A stretch of 64,000 bases of DNA from Variovorax sp. (GTDB lineage: Bacteria; Pseudomonadota; Gammaproteobacteria; Burkholderiales; Burkholderiaceae_C). A program made the position numbers and the translations under genes. Location of the stretch: assembly GCA_017744935.1 (NCBI GenBank), contig JAGIAI010000007.1, positions 1-64,000 of the forward strand, written 5' to 3'. The notes under the pieces were generated by a model, which had not been told where the DNA came from, did not search any database, and saw nothing but the letters and a program-made list of their open reading frames with translations. Each line of letters opens with the position of its first letter. Position 1 is the first letter of the stretch. Of the stretch, positions 43,755-52,903 are shown one piece after another.

Positions 43755-46219
43755 TTGCCGCCCCTCACGACGAAGCTGAAGACGCCGCGTTCCGGAAAGT
43801 CCGGGTTGTTGTCGAGGCGCGCTATTTCGAGCCGCCCGATCGGCAACACGCCTGCATCGAGCGCCGCGCGGCCGGGTTCGCTGCGCCGCTGGAAGGTGGT
43901 GATCTGCACCGAGGCCACCCCGTCGATCGCCATCGCCGCCGCATACAGCGGGCTCGAATACACGTCCTGCCCGATGCGGAAGTTGTCGGGATGGAAGAGA
44001 CCGAGCCGGCCATCGGCCCGCAGGCGGCTGTTGAACACCTCGGACAGCGCCTGCGACACCTCCGCGCGGAAATACTCCGGCCGCGCCGTGACCTGCATCA
44101 CGATCTCCAGCGGCACCGAAATCGGCGCTTCGATCTCGAGATCGTGACCAGCCATGCGCAGGCTATCGAGGGACTGCGCAAGGCGCGACTCCGCCGCGGC
44201 ATCCAGCGAACCACCGCCGAAGGGATCGACCGTGATGAACACGCTGCGCCAGCTCCCGGTCCAGCGCATCGTGGCGGCGGCGCTCTGCACACCGGGGAGC
44301 TTCGTGGCAAGGCGCGCGTAGTCGTCGGTCGTGACCGCGCGCTGTGGTGTGCGCAGTGCATAGGGCGCCTTGGCGCGGACGGACGCAATGCTTTCCGGCT
44401 CGGCGCCGCCGCTGGCTGGCAGCGGCTGACGGATGCCGACGATGGCCGGTTCGTCCGTCACGATGCGCACCAGCGTTCCGGCGCCGACGTTGCCGGCGGC
44501 GCCCGTGCCGATGCGGTAGCTGGCGCTGAACTGCGTGCCGGGCGCGGGTCGCCTGCCGTGCGTGCCGTCGCCGAAGCGCAGCCATGCCACGCCGGCGTCA
44601 TCCGGCTCGACGACGAAGTGCGGATCGTCCGCGTGGCTTCCCAGCAGATCCTGTTGCGCGAACCAGTCGACCGACTGACCTTCGAGCTTGCCGGTGAGTT
44701 GAATCGCCGGCACGGCGCTCGCCGCGTCAGGCTGCTGCAGCGCCGATGCGGACGCGCTGGTGTCGGTGGGATCGAAAGACACCGTCCACGTGAGCGGCGA
44801 CTTGGCCAGACGGGGGCGGAAGCGCGGCGGTACGGGCTCGCGTTGCAAGGCGGTGCACATCGTGCCCGTGGCCACTGGCGCGCGAAAGAGCGTCGGCTGC
44901 GGTACTTCGCCGATGGCCTCGGCCACCGCGAGTTGCTGTCCGTGGTCGGCCATCACGATGTTGCCGCGGGCGACGCTGATGTCGCTCACATCGGACTCGG
45001 TGCTGTTCTTCCTGATGCGCGCGGAAAGGCACAGCGGGAAGGCGAGCGCATCCTCGGAGGCCCATGCGATCTGCGTGATGAGCTGCTTGTAGAGCGGATC
45101 TTGCAGCGGCTGGCCCTTGGCGTCGTTGATCGTCACGCTGACCAGCCGCACCGGCTGCCGGTGGGTCGGGTCGGCGTCCGCTGCCAGCCCCGTCTCGGGC
45201 CCGAGGACTTCCTCGAACACCAGCACGTTACCGGGCTTCAGTTGCGGGAAGCGGCCGCGCAGGGTGGCCCGTGTCGCGCCGCGCGGCAGTGCACAGCGAC
45301 GGTCGCCCCAGGTGTGGAAGCCGATCTGCTCATGGGCCTGGAAGAGCGTTACGGCATGCGTCGTCTCGAACACCACAGGCCGGGCGGCCAGCGCGGCGGC
45401 GTAGCCGGACTTCGCAACCACCGGCGCCATGCCCGTCTTGCCGCTGAGGATCGGCGTGTGTGCCGGCAGCGTCACGTTGTCCGCCTGCACTTGCACCTGC
45501 ACCCAGGCACGAGCGCTGCAACCTTCCTGCATGAAGTAGTCGACGAGGCGGGCATGTCGCCGCACCGAGGTGCGAAGCCGCGCCGTGCCGAGGTAGGCCT
45601 CGGTCGCGACCGCATCCTGCTGGTAGCTCAGGTAGTCGCCGACGTAGGCAAGCATCTCGACCAGCGCGACGCCGAGGTCGGCCACATGGCTTTCCTGCCA
45701 GCCCGGCACTTGCGTCGCAAGGCGATCGAGCATGAGTTGACGGAAGCCCGCGTAGTCCTTCGCGAGGTAGTTGAGCTCCGGCACGGCGGTCACGGTCGGT
45801 GCGCAAGTCGCAGCAGGCTGGCAGTCGAAAGGCGAGGGGCAATCCACTTTGAATGAGAACTGCGCCGCCGCCAGCACCGGGTCCATTCCCGTCAACGGCA
45901 AGCCGCTGCCGTCCGGCTGCACGAGCAGGAGCGTGTAGGTGGAGAAGTCGCCGGGCTGGCTGACGTGCAGCACCAGCACGTTGCCGTCGTAGGTCGGCGC
46001 CTGGTCGACCACGATGCCGGTGAAGCGCTCCCCGCCGCTGATACGCACGTTGGCCGCCGTGATGCCGGCAGGGGGCGGGCTGCGCAGGAAATGCACGCGC
46101 AGGCCTTGCTGGAACTGCGCGCCCACATCCACCACCTCAACGAAGTCGATGCCGTTGAGCGTCGTCGAGTTGGCGACGTCGATGCGTCGCTGGGCGTCGC
46201 AGCAGATCGTCTGGTTCAT
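43751..46219 (-). CDS. Putative baseplate assembly protein, gpJ-like (second paralogue)
   Basis: 822 residues from ATG 46219; a GTG at 46231 would overlap the gp25 gene. Contains LNYLAKDYAGFRQLMLDRLATQVPGW then VADLGVALVEMLAYVGDYLSYQQDAVATEAYLGTARLRTSVRRHARLVDY, the family hallmark, and a C-terminal gpJ-like part (AVTTDDYARLATKLPGVQSA, PIGRLEIA). Same family as the 930-residue protein encoded downstream but clearly diverged; Afp-type particles also have two such proteins (Afp11 and Afp12). Wedge component of the baseplate. Confidence 0.85.
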   Translation of the reverse strand: MNQTICCDAQRRIDVANSTTLNGIDFVEVVDVGAQFQQGLRVHFLRSPPPAGITAANVRISGGERFTGIVVDQAPTYDGNVLVLHVSQPGDFSTYTLLLVQPDGSGLPLTGMDPVLAAAQFSFKVDCPSPFDCQPAATCAPTVTAVPELNYLAKDYAGFRQLMLDRLATQVPGWQESHVADLGVALVEMLAYVGDYLSYQQDAVATEAYLGTARLRTSVRRHARLVDYFMQEGCSARAWVQVQVQADNVTLPAHTPILSGKTGMAPVVAKSGYAAALAARPVVFETTHAVTLFQAHEQIGFHTWGDRRCALPRGATRATLRGRFPQLKPGNVLVFEEVLGPETGLAADADPTHRQPVRLVSVTINDAKGQPLQDPLYKQLITQIAWASEDALAFPLCLSARIRKNSTESDVSDISVARGNIVMADHGQQLAVAEAIGEVPQPTLFRAPVATGTMCTALQREPVPPRFRPRLAKSPLTWTVSFDPTDTSASASALQQPDAASAVPAIQLTGKLEGQSVDWFAQQDLLGSHADDPHFVVEPDDAGVAWLRFGDGTHGRRPAPGTQFSASYRIGTGAAGNVGAGTLVRIVTDEPAIVGIRQPLPASGGAEPESIASVRAKAPYALRTPQRAVTTDDYARLATKLPGVQSAAATMRWTGSWRSVFITVDPFGGGSLDAAAESRLAQSLDSLRMAGHDLEIEAPISVPLEIVMQVTARPEYFRAEVSQALSEVFNSRLRADGRLGLFHPDNFRIGQDVYSSPLYAAAMAIDGVASVQITTFQRRSEPGRAALDAGVLPIGRLEIARLDNNPDFPERGVFSFVVRGGK

Positions 46220-46220
46220 C

Positions 46221-46580
46221 TCAACCGCCACCTCGGGTGAATTCCGCCGACATGCGCTGCTGCGTTGCCAGCACCACGTACTGCACCGTTACCGTCACGG
46301 TGCTGTCCACGCTCTCCACCTGCACACCTGTGAACTTGATGAGGTCGCCGAGCCACTGCTGCAGCGCACCTTGCACGAGAAACTGGGTTGCGGTCGCGAG
46401 CTCGGGGCTCGTCGGCGCAAAGAGCAGTTGCGCGAGGCCGGTGCCGAAGGTCGGCCGGTTCACGCGTTCGCCCGGCGCGGTGAAGAGCACCTGCTCGATG
46501 AGGTCGCGGATGTGGTCGTCGCCCGCGGCTTGCGCCGTGCGGCCCTGCGCGTCGAATCCGTAGGGATAGCCGAGCTGCAT
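46221..46580 (-). CDS. GPW/gp25-family baseplate protein
   Basis: 119 residues from ATG 46580, overlapping the preceding stop. Typical gp25 features: an N-terminal LGYPYGFD, IRDLIEQVLFTAPGERVNRPTFGTGLAQLLF (the ERVNRPxFG motif), and a helical C-terminus with WLGDLIKFTGV. It is the small wedge protein on which the first sheath ring assembles (Afp9 equivalent). Not related closely to tssE of the T6SS in this window. Confidence 0.9.
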   Translation of the reverse strand: MQLGYPYGFDAQGRTAQAAGDDHIRDLIEQVLFTAPGERVNRPTFGTGLAQLLFAPTSPELATATQFLVQGALQQWLGDLIKFTGVQVESVDSTVTVTVQYVVLATQQRMSAEFTRGGG

Positions 46581-46900
46581 CACATCCCCCTCACGCGGAC
46601 CTGCGACGGCGCGACCAGCACGCCGGTGCCGTTGGGCACGCACTGCGCCTGGCTGTCCACCAGCAGCACGGCTGCACCCCCGGCCTTGATGCGTGTTGCC
46701 ACGGTCGTCCACATCGCACTCACGCAGGGGCTCGGTGCGCCGGACACATTGAAGGCGCAGGCCGAGACCATGTAGGCCGAGGTCTGCGTCACCACGGCCT
46801 GCTTGCTCAAAGTGACGCGCGGGAAGGGCACGGTCGCCTTCGCCTGGCCCGCGTGCATGCAGGTCACCATCGAAGTCTGGTCGAGCAGGAAGCCGGGCAT
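46580..46900 (-). CDS. Small tip-like protein, probable PAAR-like spike cap
   Basis: 106 residues, ATG overlapping the gpV stop. The start (MPGFLLDQTSMVTCMHAGQAK) with a C-x-H pair and later Cys residues (SACAF, SPCVS, AQCVP) suggests a compact metal-binding beta protein. Its position between the gpV-like spike gene and the gp25 gene corresponds to Afp10, the PAAR-like tip. Sequence identity to PAAR repeats is not evident, so the assignment is mainly positional. Confidence 0.6.
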   Translation of the reverse strand: MPGFLLDQTSMVTCMHAGQAKATVPFPRVTLSKQAVVTQTSAYMVSACAFNVSGAPSPCVSAMWTTVATRIKAGGAAVLLVDSQAQCVPNGTGVLVAPSQVRVRGM

Positions 46901-47397
46901 CAGATCACCTCCAGCGCGCCGTCGTTGATCGACACGCCCGTGTTGCCGATGGCGATGCTGAACGCCGCCATCGCGAGCTTGATGCCGTTCGCATCGAGCG
47001 TGAGCTTGAGCGGCACCGCGACCGCCGGAGGGCTCACCTCCAGGATGAAGCCGCCCACGCCGGGCAGGTCGCTCATCTGGAGGTTGATGCAGTCGGTCTT
47101 GAAGACCTTCATCTCCGCGACCGCGGGCATCGCGGGCACTTCGCCGGCGCCCCAGAAGCATCCGCTCCAGATCGGCTGCTCGGGATTGCCGCCCTCGAAC
47201 TCGACCCAGATGTTGGCACCGACCGGCGGCACTGCGAAGAAGCCCACACCGGAGCCACCGTAGGGCGAGCAGGGGAGGGCCCACGACAGCGTGCCGTCGC
47301 CGAGTACCGCCGCAACGCTGACCTGCACGCGCCCGAGCATCATCGGATCGACGTTGTTCTCGACCTTGCCGCGGTACTTGCCGTAGAAAGGATTCAT
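46900..47397 (-). CDS. Baseplate assembly protein V (gpV/gp5-like spike)
   Basis: 165 residues. The OB-fold start is typical: MNPFYGKYRGKVENNVDP, LGRVQVSVAAVLGD, WALPCSPYGG, GFFAVPPVGANIWVEFEGGNPEQPIWSGCFWG, which is the gp5/VgrG oligonucleotide-binding fold with its W-x-G signature. The C-terminus has alternating short strands as in the trimeric spike helix. With the gpD-like protein just upstream it makes up what Afp8 (or VgrG) combines in one chain. Both junctions are ATGA overlaps. Confidence 0.88.
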   Translation of the reverse strand: MNPFYGKYRGKVENNVDPMMLGRVQVSVAAVLGDGTLSWALPCSPYGGSGVGFFAVPPVGANIWVEFEGGNPEQPIWSGCFWGAGEVPAMPAVAEMKVFKTDCINLQMSDLPGVGGFILEVSPPAVAVPLKLTLDANGIKLAMAAFSIAIGNTGVSINDGALEVI

Positions 47398-48530
47398 GTT
47401 CTTACCACCGGGACAGTCGATCCCCAGCCCTCGCGCGCGAGCGTGAACGACTGCGAATAGTTTTCCTTGCGGATGCGATGCCTGACGTTCTTCACGTACC
47501 AGAGGCCGTCGTGCAGGTAGCCCGCACCACGCACGCCCACCAGCCCACGCGGCTGCAGGATGTCGCCGTAGCGCAACGCATCGAGCTCGCCGTTGGCGAC
47601 GACCAGATCCATCGAGTCCTCCAGCAGCGCCTGCGCGCGCCCATAGGCCTGCATCGCGTCGATGCCCGTCTCGCGGAACTGCGTGGTGCGCACGTTCGGC
47701 TGGTCCACCAACCAGGCCGGCAGTGCGGCAAGCGGCGGCCGCAGGCTCGCGAAGAGCCGGATCGGCAACTCCTGGTTGGTCAGGCGGTCCTGCACCTTGC
47801 CGCTCACCTGCGTCGGCCCGAGGCCGTTGCTGTGGACGCTGAAGTCGGAGACGTTGGTGTTCGGTCCCATGTTGACCGTGATCGCGCTCTGCGGCAGCCC
47901 GGCACGCACGGGCGGTCCCCAGTAGGCCGTGTTGGTCATCGGCACGGGCCCCGGCACGATGTAGAACACGTAGCCATGGCGAAGCGCCAGGAAGCGCAGG
48001 TGTTCGAGGTCGGTGCGCATCTGCACCGGCACCCGGTCGATGGGCAGCGGCGGATCGATCACCGGCGGCGGGATCAGGTTCGGAACGAGGCCGTACTCGG
48101 CGTAGCTCCCGATCAGCTTCAGCGCGACCAGGCCGTCGTCGAGGCCCACGTGCTCCGCGCTCTTTTCCTCCAGGTCCAGCTTCACGCTCACGTCGTCACC
48201 CGTCAGGGTCACGAACGAACGACCCGGCTCGTCGCTCGGCGAGAACTCCCGCTGCGTGACGAAGCCATCCATCAGCACGCGCGGGGTGGCATTGAATGTG
48301 ACGATCACGATCACCCTGTTCCAGGTCTGCAGCAAAGGACTAGCGAGCAGCGCGTAGTCGACGAGGTCGGTAGGCCCCGAGCGCCCGACCTGGAAGCGGA
48401 TCTGGAAGCCCGAGCGCTCGTCGCCCGTGTGCACCTCCACTTCCTCGAGCGCCTCCATCAGCACCATGGGTGCCGGCACGGGCACCGAGGGTCCGATGAG
48501 CAAGGTCAGGTGGATGCCGAGGAAGTCCAT
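47394..48530 (-). CDS. gpD/gp27-like tail hub protein
   Basis: 378 residues. Predicted beta-rich hub fold: the N-terminal half has HTGDERSGFQIRFQVG and VLMDGFVTQREFSPSDEPGRSFVTLTGDDVSVKLDLEEK, the second half LEHLRFLALRHGYVFYIVPG and YGDILQPRGLVGVRGAGYLHDGLWYVKNVRH, which matches late-control gpD/gp27 proteins. It forms the trimeric hub between tube and spike. In Afp-type systems this function is fused to the spike (Afp8); here it is separate. Confidence 0.82.
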   Translation of the reverse strand: MDFLGIHLTLLIGPSVPVPAPMVLMEALEEVEVHTGDERSGFQIRFQVGRSGPTDLVDYALLASPLLQTWNRVIVIVTFNATPRVLMDGFVTQREFSPSDEPGRSFVTLTGDDVSVKLDLEEKSAEHVGLDDGLVALKLIGSYAEYGLVPNLIPPPVIDPPLPIDRVPVQMRTDLEHLRFLALRHGYVFYIVPGPVPMTNTAYWGPPVRAGLPQSAITVNMGPNTNVSDFSVHSNGLGPTQVSGKVQDRLTNQELPIRLFASLRPPLAALPAWLVDQPNVRTTQFRETGIDAMQAYGRAQALLEDSMDLVVANGELDALRYGDILQPRGLVGVRGAGYLHDGLWYVKNVRHRIRKENYSQSFTLAREGWGSTVPVVRT

Positions 48531-48532
48531 GC

Positions 48533-48820
48533 TCAGAACTGGGGCGATGCGATGCGCAGCACGCGGCCGAGCGTCGCGGTGAGTTCGAAGGGATCGAGCG
48601 CATCGTTGGCGTCGCAGATGCGCCAGAACTGCTCCGGATCGCCGAAGGTGCGCGCGGCGATCAGGTCGAGACGGTCGCCCTGCGTCACGGTGACGCCCAC
48701 CATGAGCGGCATGCTGCTGCCCGGCGGCAGGAAGCGCCGGCTCAGGTAGCTGACGACGCGCCCGTCCGCACCGACATGGGTGAGCACCGGAAGGTTGGCA
48801 TAGCGGCTGGTCGTGGCCAT
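48533..48820 (-). CDS. LysM-like tail protein (separate C-terminal part of an Afp7-type hub)
   Basis: 95 residues. The C-terminal ~50 residues (VTVTQGDRLDLIAARTFGDPEQFWRICDAND) form a LysM/gpX-like module: T-x-G-D-x-L-x-x-I-A followed by the W-R-I-x-x-A-N pattern. In Afp7/Pvc7 a CIS-tube domain and a LysM domain are joined in one protein; here the CIS-tube domain is the gene directly upstream, so the pair looks like a split Afp7. Two bases separate it from the gpD gene. Confidence 0.8.
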   Translation of the reverse strand: MATTSRYANLPVLTHVGADGRVVSYLSRRFLPPGSSMPLMVGVTVTQGDRLDLIAARTFGDPEQFWRICDANDALDPFELTATLGRVLRIASPQF

Positions 48821-48823
48821 GGC

Positions 48824-49495
48824 CTACATCCCCGTGCTGACGCCGCCGCTGAACGACAGCGAACCCGACGCCGACGCATTGCCGACCGTGTTGAGCGTAG
48901 CCATCGTTTCCTTGGCCACCTGATGCGCGAGGAAGAGCGCGTAGCCCGGGTGCGTGATCGGCAGGTCGTTGTAGCTCAGCACGCGAAGGCCGAGCTGCAC
49001 GCGCGCGCGCGTCGGGTTGAGGTTGACGTCGTAGGCTTCCTCGGTGATCGAGAAGGTGCTGATGCGCACCGGCAGCACGCGCTGCGGCCCCCAGATGAAC
49101 AGCGTGAAGGGCGCGGCCGGCGGAATGATCTCGATCGTGCCGATGGCCAGCAGCACCGTGTTGGCGATCACGAGGCTGCTCTTGGGATAGACCAGCATCT
49201 CCAGCGCCGAGAGCTGCGGATAGATGCCGGAACTCACGGCGAGTGGGTTCGCCTGTTCGAGCTGGTCGGTGGCGTCGATCTCGACATCGAGCGAGATGGT
49301 CTCGACCGGTGCGCCCTTCAGTCGCAGTGCTTCGCCACGGTCACCGTCGTCCGAACGCGTCGTTTGCGCCTCGATCTGGCGCGTCATGGTGTCCGGGTTG
49401 TATTGGAAAGTGATGATGCTCGCGAGCGGATTGAACGGATCGATGCCGACGATGGCGCCTTTCACGAGACGTGGCGAGCCGGGGAAGCTGCTCAT
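48824..49495 (-). CDS. CIS tube adaptor protein (Afp7/Pvc7 N-terminal domain)
   Basis: 223 residues. The block VKGAIVGIDPFNPLASIITFQYNPDTMTRQIEAQ, then GAPVETISLDVEIDATDQLEQ and YPQLSALEMLVYPKS, is characteristic of the contractile-injection-system tube-initiator family. It caps the hub and starts polymerisation of the inner tube. The ending ASGSLSFSGGVSTGM is low-complexity. ATG overlaps the stop of the small gene upstream (ATGA). Confidence 0.85.
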   Translation of the reverse strand: MSSFPGSPRLVKGAIVGIDPFNPLASIITFQYNPDTMTRQIEAQTTRSDDGDRGEALRLKGAPVETISLDVEIDATDQLEQANPLAVSSGIYPQLSALEMLVYPKSSLVIANTVLLAIGTIEIIPPAAPFTLFIWGPQRVLPVRISTFSITEEAYDVNLNPTRARVQLGLRVLSYNDLPITHPGYALFLAHQVAKETMATLNTVGNASASGSLSFSGGVSTGM

Positions 49496-49707
49496 GACTG
49501 GCCTCCGCGCGATGTGCCGGGAATGGCCTGGTGAATCGCAGCGGCGATGCGGTGTTCGATGCGCTTGCCCGACGCCGGGGCGCGCTGCGTGTCGATGCGC
49601 TGCGCGAGCGACTGCGACACCGCTTGCGCCAGGCGCTCGCGATCCAGCGCGGGGCCGCTCGCCGCATCGATGACCAGGCGGTCGATGCGCAGTTCGATCT
49701 TCTTCAT
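49492..49707 (-). CDS. Small conserved eCIS-operon protein of unknown function
   Basis: 71 residues, coupled on both sides by ATGA overlaps, which makes it a real gene despite its size. The start MKKIELRIDRLVIDAASG is beta-like and is followed by an amphipathic helix (RERLAQAVSQSLAQRID). No signal peptide or known domain. The fixed position between ATPase and tube adaptor suggests an assembly factor or adaptor; that is inference only. Confidence 0.7.
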   Translation of the reverse strand: MKKIELRIDRLVIDAASGPALDRERLAQAVSQSLAQRIDTQRAPASGKRIEHRIAAAIHQAIPGTSRGGQS

Positions 49708-51689
49708 GCGTGCGCTCCTTGCGTGGCCGCAGGCCGGAAATCCGCTTCGTTGATAGGCCGGCCGAGCTTGAGAAGCTCGCTGCGCGCGGCCTGGTGGACC
49801 AGTTCCATGGTCACGCTGCTGCCGCGATGCGCGGCGAGGAAGGCGGCGTTCAGCGCGATGCTGTGGATGCTCCCGCCGGTGCAGTCCAGGCGCGCAAGCT
49901 GCTCCGCGTCGAGTCCTTCGGTCGGCGTGTCGGCCGGGAAGGCGCGCCGCCACATCAACGCACGCTCGCGCGGACCGGGATAGGTGAAGGGCACGACGAA
50001 GCGCAGCCGCCGCATGAACGCCGAATCGAGCGAGCCCTTCAGGTTCGTCGCGAGGATCGCCAAACCCCTGAACGCCTCGATGCGCTGCAGCAGGTAGTTG
50101 GTCTCGATATTCGCGTAGCGGTCATGGCTGTCGCGAACCTCGCTGCGCTTGCCGAAGAGTGCATCGGCCTCGTCGAAGAAGAGGATGCCGCCGCCGTCTT
50201 CTGCCGCATCGAAGATGCGCTGCAGGTTCTTCTCGGTCTCGCCGATGTACTTGCTGATCACCGCCGAGAGATCGATGCGATAGAGGTCGAGCGAAAGCGC
50301 GTTCGAGATCACTTCCGCCGCCATCGTCTTGCCGGTGCCGCTCTCGCCGTGGAAGAGCGCGCTGAGGCCGAGTCCGCGGCTCATCTTGCGCTCGAAGCCC
50401 CAGTCTCCGTAGACCCTGCGGCGCAAGGCGACCTGGGCCACGATCTGGCGCAGCAGCGACAACGCATCTTCAGGGAGCACGATGTCGTCCCAGTCGACCT
50501 TGGGCTGGATGCGCTGCGAGAGCAGGTCCATCTTCGAATGCGCGCTCTGGCGGCAGGCGGTCCAGAGTGCCGTGTCGACGTGGGTATCGGCGGGGTCGCT
50601 TCTGTCCGAGAGCCCTGCGCTGCGCGCCATGGAAGCGATCTGCGGCAGGTTGAAGTTGAACTGGCTTGCCAGTCGAGACGCGAGCGCTTCGCGCTCTTTG
50701 CCAAGCAGGTCGATCCACGCCTGCGTCTGCTCGGTGGCCGTGGGCCGGTCGATCGCCATCACGAGAAGGCCTTCGCGGCCGCCGGCGCCGAGCGCGTGTG
50801 CATCCCGCGTCGCGACGAAAGCCAACTCGCGCAGCCGATCGAGGACGCGGCCCAGCACGGCGGCACTTGCTTCGGAGGACTCTCCCGGGGCCACGTCATG
50901 CGCATCGATGTAGAGCGCGAGCGGCATCAGGAGGCATTCGCGCCGCCAGAGCCTGCACCAGTCGTCGAGATCGGCGCTCTGTGTCGGCAGCGCGGCCAGA
51001 CCGATGCGCTCCAGCCGCAATCCCACGCTCGCGGCGACATGGGCGGCCACCAGTTGCTTGCTCGTCGAATCGATGCCTGTCAATTGCAGGGTAGGCGCGG
51101 GCCCGCCGTCGGCGAACCTGCGGACGAATGCGAGCAGGGCGTCCGCGGCGGACTGCTGCGAAGGCGGCAGCGATTGCAGACCGTCCGTGGGGATCGACAG
51201 CAGCGCCGGTGCGATGCGTTCGTCGAGCCGGTTCAGGCCCTTGATGTAGTCGACGATCCGGTCGTCCGCCCTCAGCGCGCTCATCGTCAGGGGCGTCGCG
51301 CCGCTGGCATGGACGTCGATCAGGTGCCAGTAGCGCAGGGGCCGATCGGGCGAGAGGGCTTCCCAGGCGGGATCGTCGAAAAGCACCATCGCCAGCGCAA
51401 AGCTCGGACTCGGCCGCGAGGATTCGCCGAGTGCCTGTGCACAGAGCGCGCCAATGCGTGTGTCCAGCGCCACCGCGACACAGAGCAGCAGCACGTTGCG
51501 CTCGAAGTTCGAAAGCCCCAGTCGTTGCTGGAGGACGACGAGCGTCGGCACGGGGACGAGGTCATCCGTGTCGCCTTGACCCGAAGGCTCCGGGTGCCCG
51601 GCCAGGCGCTGCAGGCGGTCGCGCAGCCATGCGAGCGCCGCGCCGAGCGCCAGCTCGTTGCTTTGCAGGGGTGTGGCGCCGGCGTTCAT
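49704..51689 (-). CDS. AAA+ ATPase of the contractile injection system (Afp15/Pvc15 type)
   Basis: 661 residues from ATG 51689. The C-terminal AAA+ domain has Walker A GESGTGKT (~448-455), the pore/ISKYIGETEKNL segment, Walker B ILFFDEAD, and sensor/arginine region MRRLRFVVPFTYP. The N-terminal ~420 residues form the helical substrate-recognition part found in eCIS ATPases (LGLSNFERNVLLLCVAVALDTRIG). In Afp and PVC this ATPase is needed for loading cargo or maturing the particle. A good candidate to handle the DUF4157 cargo encoded to the right. Confidence 0.9.
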   Translation of the reverse strand: MNAGATPLQSNELALGAALAWLRDRLQRLAGHPEPSGQGDTDDLVPVPTLVVLQQRLGLSNFERNVLLLCVAVALDTRIGALCAQALGESSRPSPSFALAMVLFDDPAWEALSPDRPLRYWHLIDVHASGATPLTMSALRADDRIVDYIKGLNRLDERIAPALLSIPTDGLQSLPPSQQSAADALLAFVRRFADGGPAPTLQLTGIDSTSKQLVAAHVAASVGLRLERIGLAALPTQSADLDDWCRLWRRECLLMPLALYIDAHDVAPGESSEASAAVLGRVLDRLRELAFVATRDAHALGAGGREGLLVMAIDRPTATEQTQAWIDLLGKEREALASRLASQFNFNLPQIASMARSAGLSDRSDPADTHVDTALWTACRQSAHSKMDLLSQRIQPKVDWDDIVLPEDALSLLRQIVAQVALRRRVYGDWGFERKMSRGLGLSALFHGESGTGKTMAAEVISNALSLDLYRIDLSAVISKYIGETEKNLQRIFDAAEDGGGILFFDEADALFGKRSEVRDSHDRYANIETNYLLQRIEAFRGLAILATNLKGSLDSAFMRRLRFVVPFTYPGPRERALMWRRAFPADTPTEGLDAEQLARLDCTGGSIHSIALNAAFLAAHRGSSVTMELVHQAARSELLKLGRPINEADFRPAATQGAHA

Positions 51690-52903
51690 GTCAGGGTCAC
51701 CGTCGGGCCGATGTATTGATTGAAGGTCGGGCTCGCCGAATTCGTATCCGTCACGAGTGAGCTGCAAGCGCCATCGACCATCAAGCGGGCGAGATAGCTG
51801 CGGGCGACAAATGCCGCCGGGATCGGGAAGGACACCGTGTTGCTGATGTCCGGGTCACCTGGCGCATGCGGCGCGGATGCGATCTGCTGGTCATCCAGCA
51901 GCAGCACGGCCCGCTGGCTGCGCCCCACCGCAGGTGCCACGGACAACTGCAACACGGCGCCGCGCGCGACGCTGATCGGCGAGGCCGTGGTGATGCTGGG
52001 GCTGAGCATGAAGGCTGCGGCGTTCGACTCGAAACCCACGCCCGGATGCACCACCGGGGGCATGCCCAGTGGCACTTCCTGCACGACCCGCACGGTGTTC
52101 ACGCCAGCCGGCACGCCCACGGGCAGCGTGAAGGAGAGCGTGCGATCGGCGATCGTCGAGGGGGTGACCCGGAGCCCGGCCACGACGACCTGGGTATTCG
52201 GCGCACCAAGGTTCCAGCCCGCGAGCGTCATCAACGCGCCCGGCGCCGCAACCTGGGGCGTCACCTGCTCGATCGCCGGTGTGCGGAACGGCGACACCAC
52301 GATGCTTGCGCTGCGCACCGGCGGTGCGACCTTGGCGGGTCTTGCGCTGTCGATCAGCACCACCGAGGCTTCGTATGCAGCAGACAGGCGGTACTGCGTC
52401 TGGTAGGCCATCCAGAGCTTCGACATCTCTTCGAAGCCGAGCGAGTGTGGCGTGATGCGCACGCGCTCGACCTGGCCCTGCACATCGGCCGCGCCCAAGG
52501 CGTCGGCGAGGTCCGACGGCATCAGAAGGGGGTTGTCGTGCAACGCCAGCATGGCGCGCCCCAGAAGCAACTGCGCGATGAGTTCGTTGTCGTCCTGCCC
52601 GAAGGCCGTGAGCATGTAGTGCAGGTTGAGCGCCAGCGGCGGTTCGCCACCCGCGGGGCCGCTGCGCGGAGGCAGGCCGTTGCTCAGCGCCGGGTTGGGC
52701 ACCGTGCTGTAGAGGTACAGGTTGAGCAGGTTGCCGTTTGCCGAGAAGGTCCGCACCTTGTCGAGCGGCAGCGTCGTCACCTGGATCTGCGTGGTTGGCA
52801 GCGTGTCTGCCGGGAGGTTTGCGGGCAGGGGCGCCTGCAAGGCCTGGTTGACCAATGCGCGCAAGCCGCGTGTCACGCTGGCGATGGCGAGTGCGCTGCT
52901 CAT
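51686..52903 (-). CDS. Pvc16/DUF4255 family protein (tail cap/terminator) with C-terminal TIG-like domains
   Basis: 405 residues. The first ~190 residues match DUF4255: VNLYLYSTVPNP-like block (NLLNLYLYSTVPNPAL), LALNLHYMLTAFGQDDNELIAQLLLGRAMLALHDNPLL, and SKLWMAYQTQYRLSAAYEASVVLID. Afp16/Pvc16 caps the distal end of the tube and sheath and sets completion. The C-terminal ~200 residues look like two beta-sandwich TIG/IPT modules (ALMTLAGWNLGAPNTQVVVAGL), an extension frequent in this branch. ATGA overlap with the next gene. Confidence 0.87.
   Translation of the reverse strand: MSSALAIASVTRGLRALVNQALQAPLPANLPADTLPTTQIQVTTLPLDKVRTFSANGNLLNLYLYSTVPNPALSNGLPPRSGPAGGEPPLALNLHYMLTAFGQDDNELIAQLLLGRAMLALHDNPLLMPSDLADALGAADVQGQVERVRITPHSLGFEEMSKLWMAYQTQYRLSAAYEASVVLIDSARPAKVAPPVRSASIVVSPFRTPAIEQVTPQVAAPGALMTLAGWNLGAPNTQVVVAGLRVTPSTIADRTLSFTLPVGVPAGVNTVRVVQEVPLGMPPVVHPGVGFESNAAAFMLSPSITTASPISVARGAVLQLSVAPAVGRSQRAVLLLDDQQIASAPHAPGDPDISNTVSFPIPAAFVARSYLARLMVDGACSSLVTDTNSASPTFNQYIGPTVTLT

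Noticed and set aside
40959..45856. Very long plus-strand open frames (1062 and 706 codons)
   Set aside because: Antisense to the two baseplate genes, which have clear family signatures and ATGA couplings; these frames have none.
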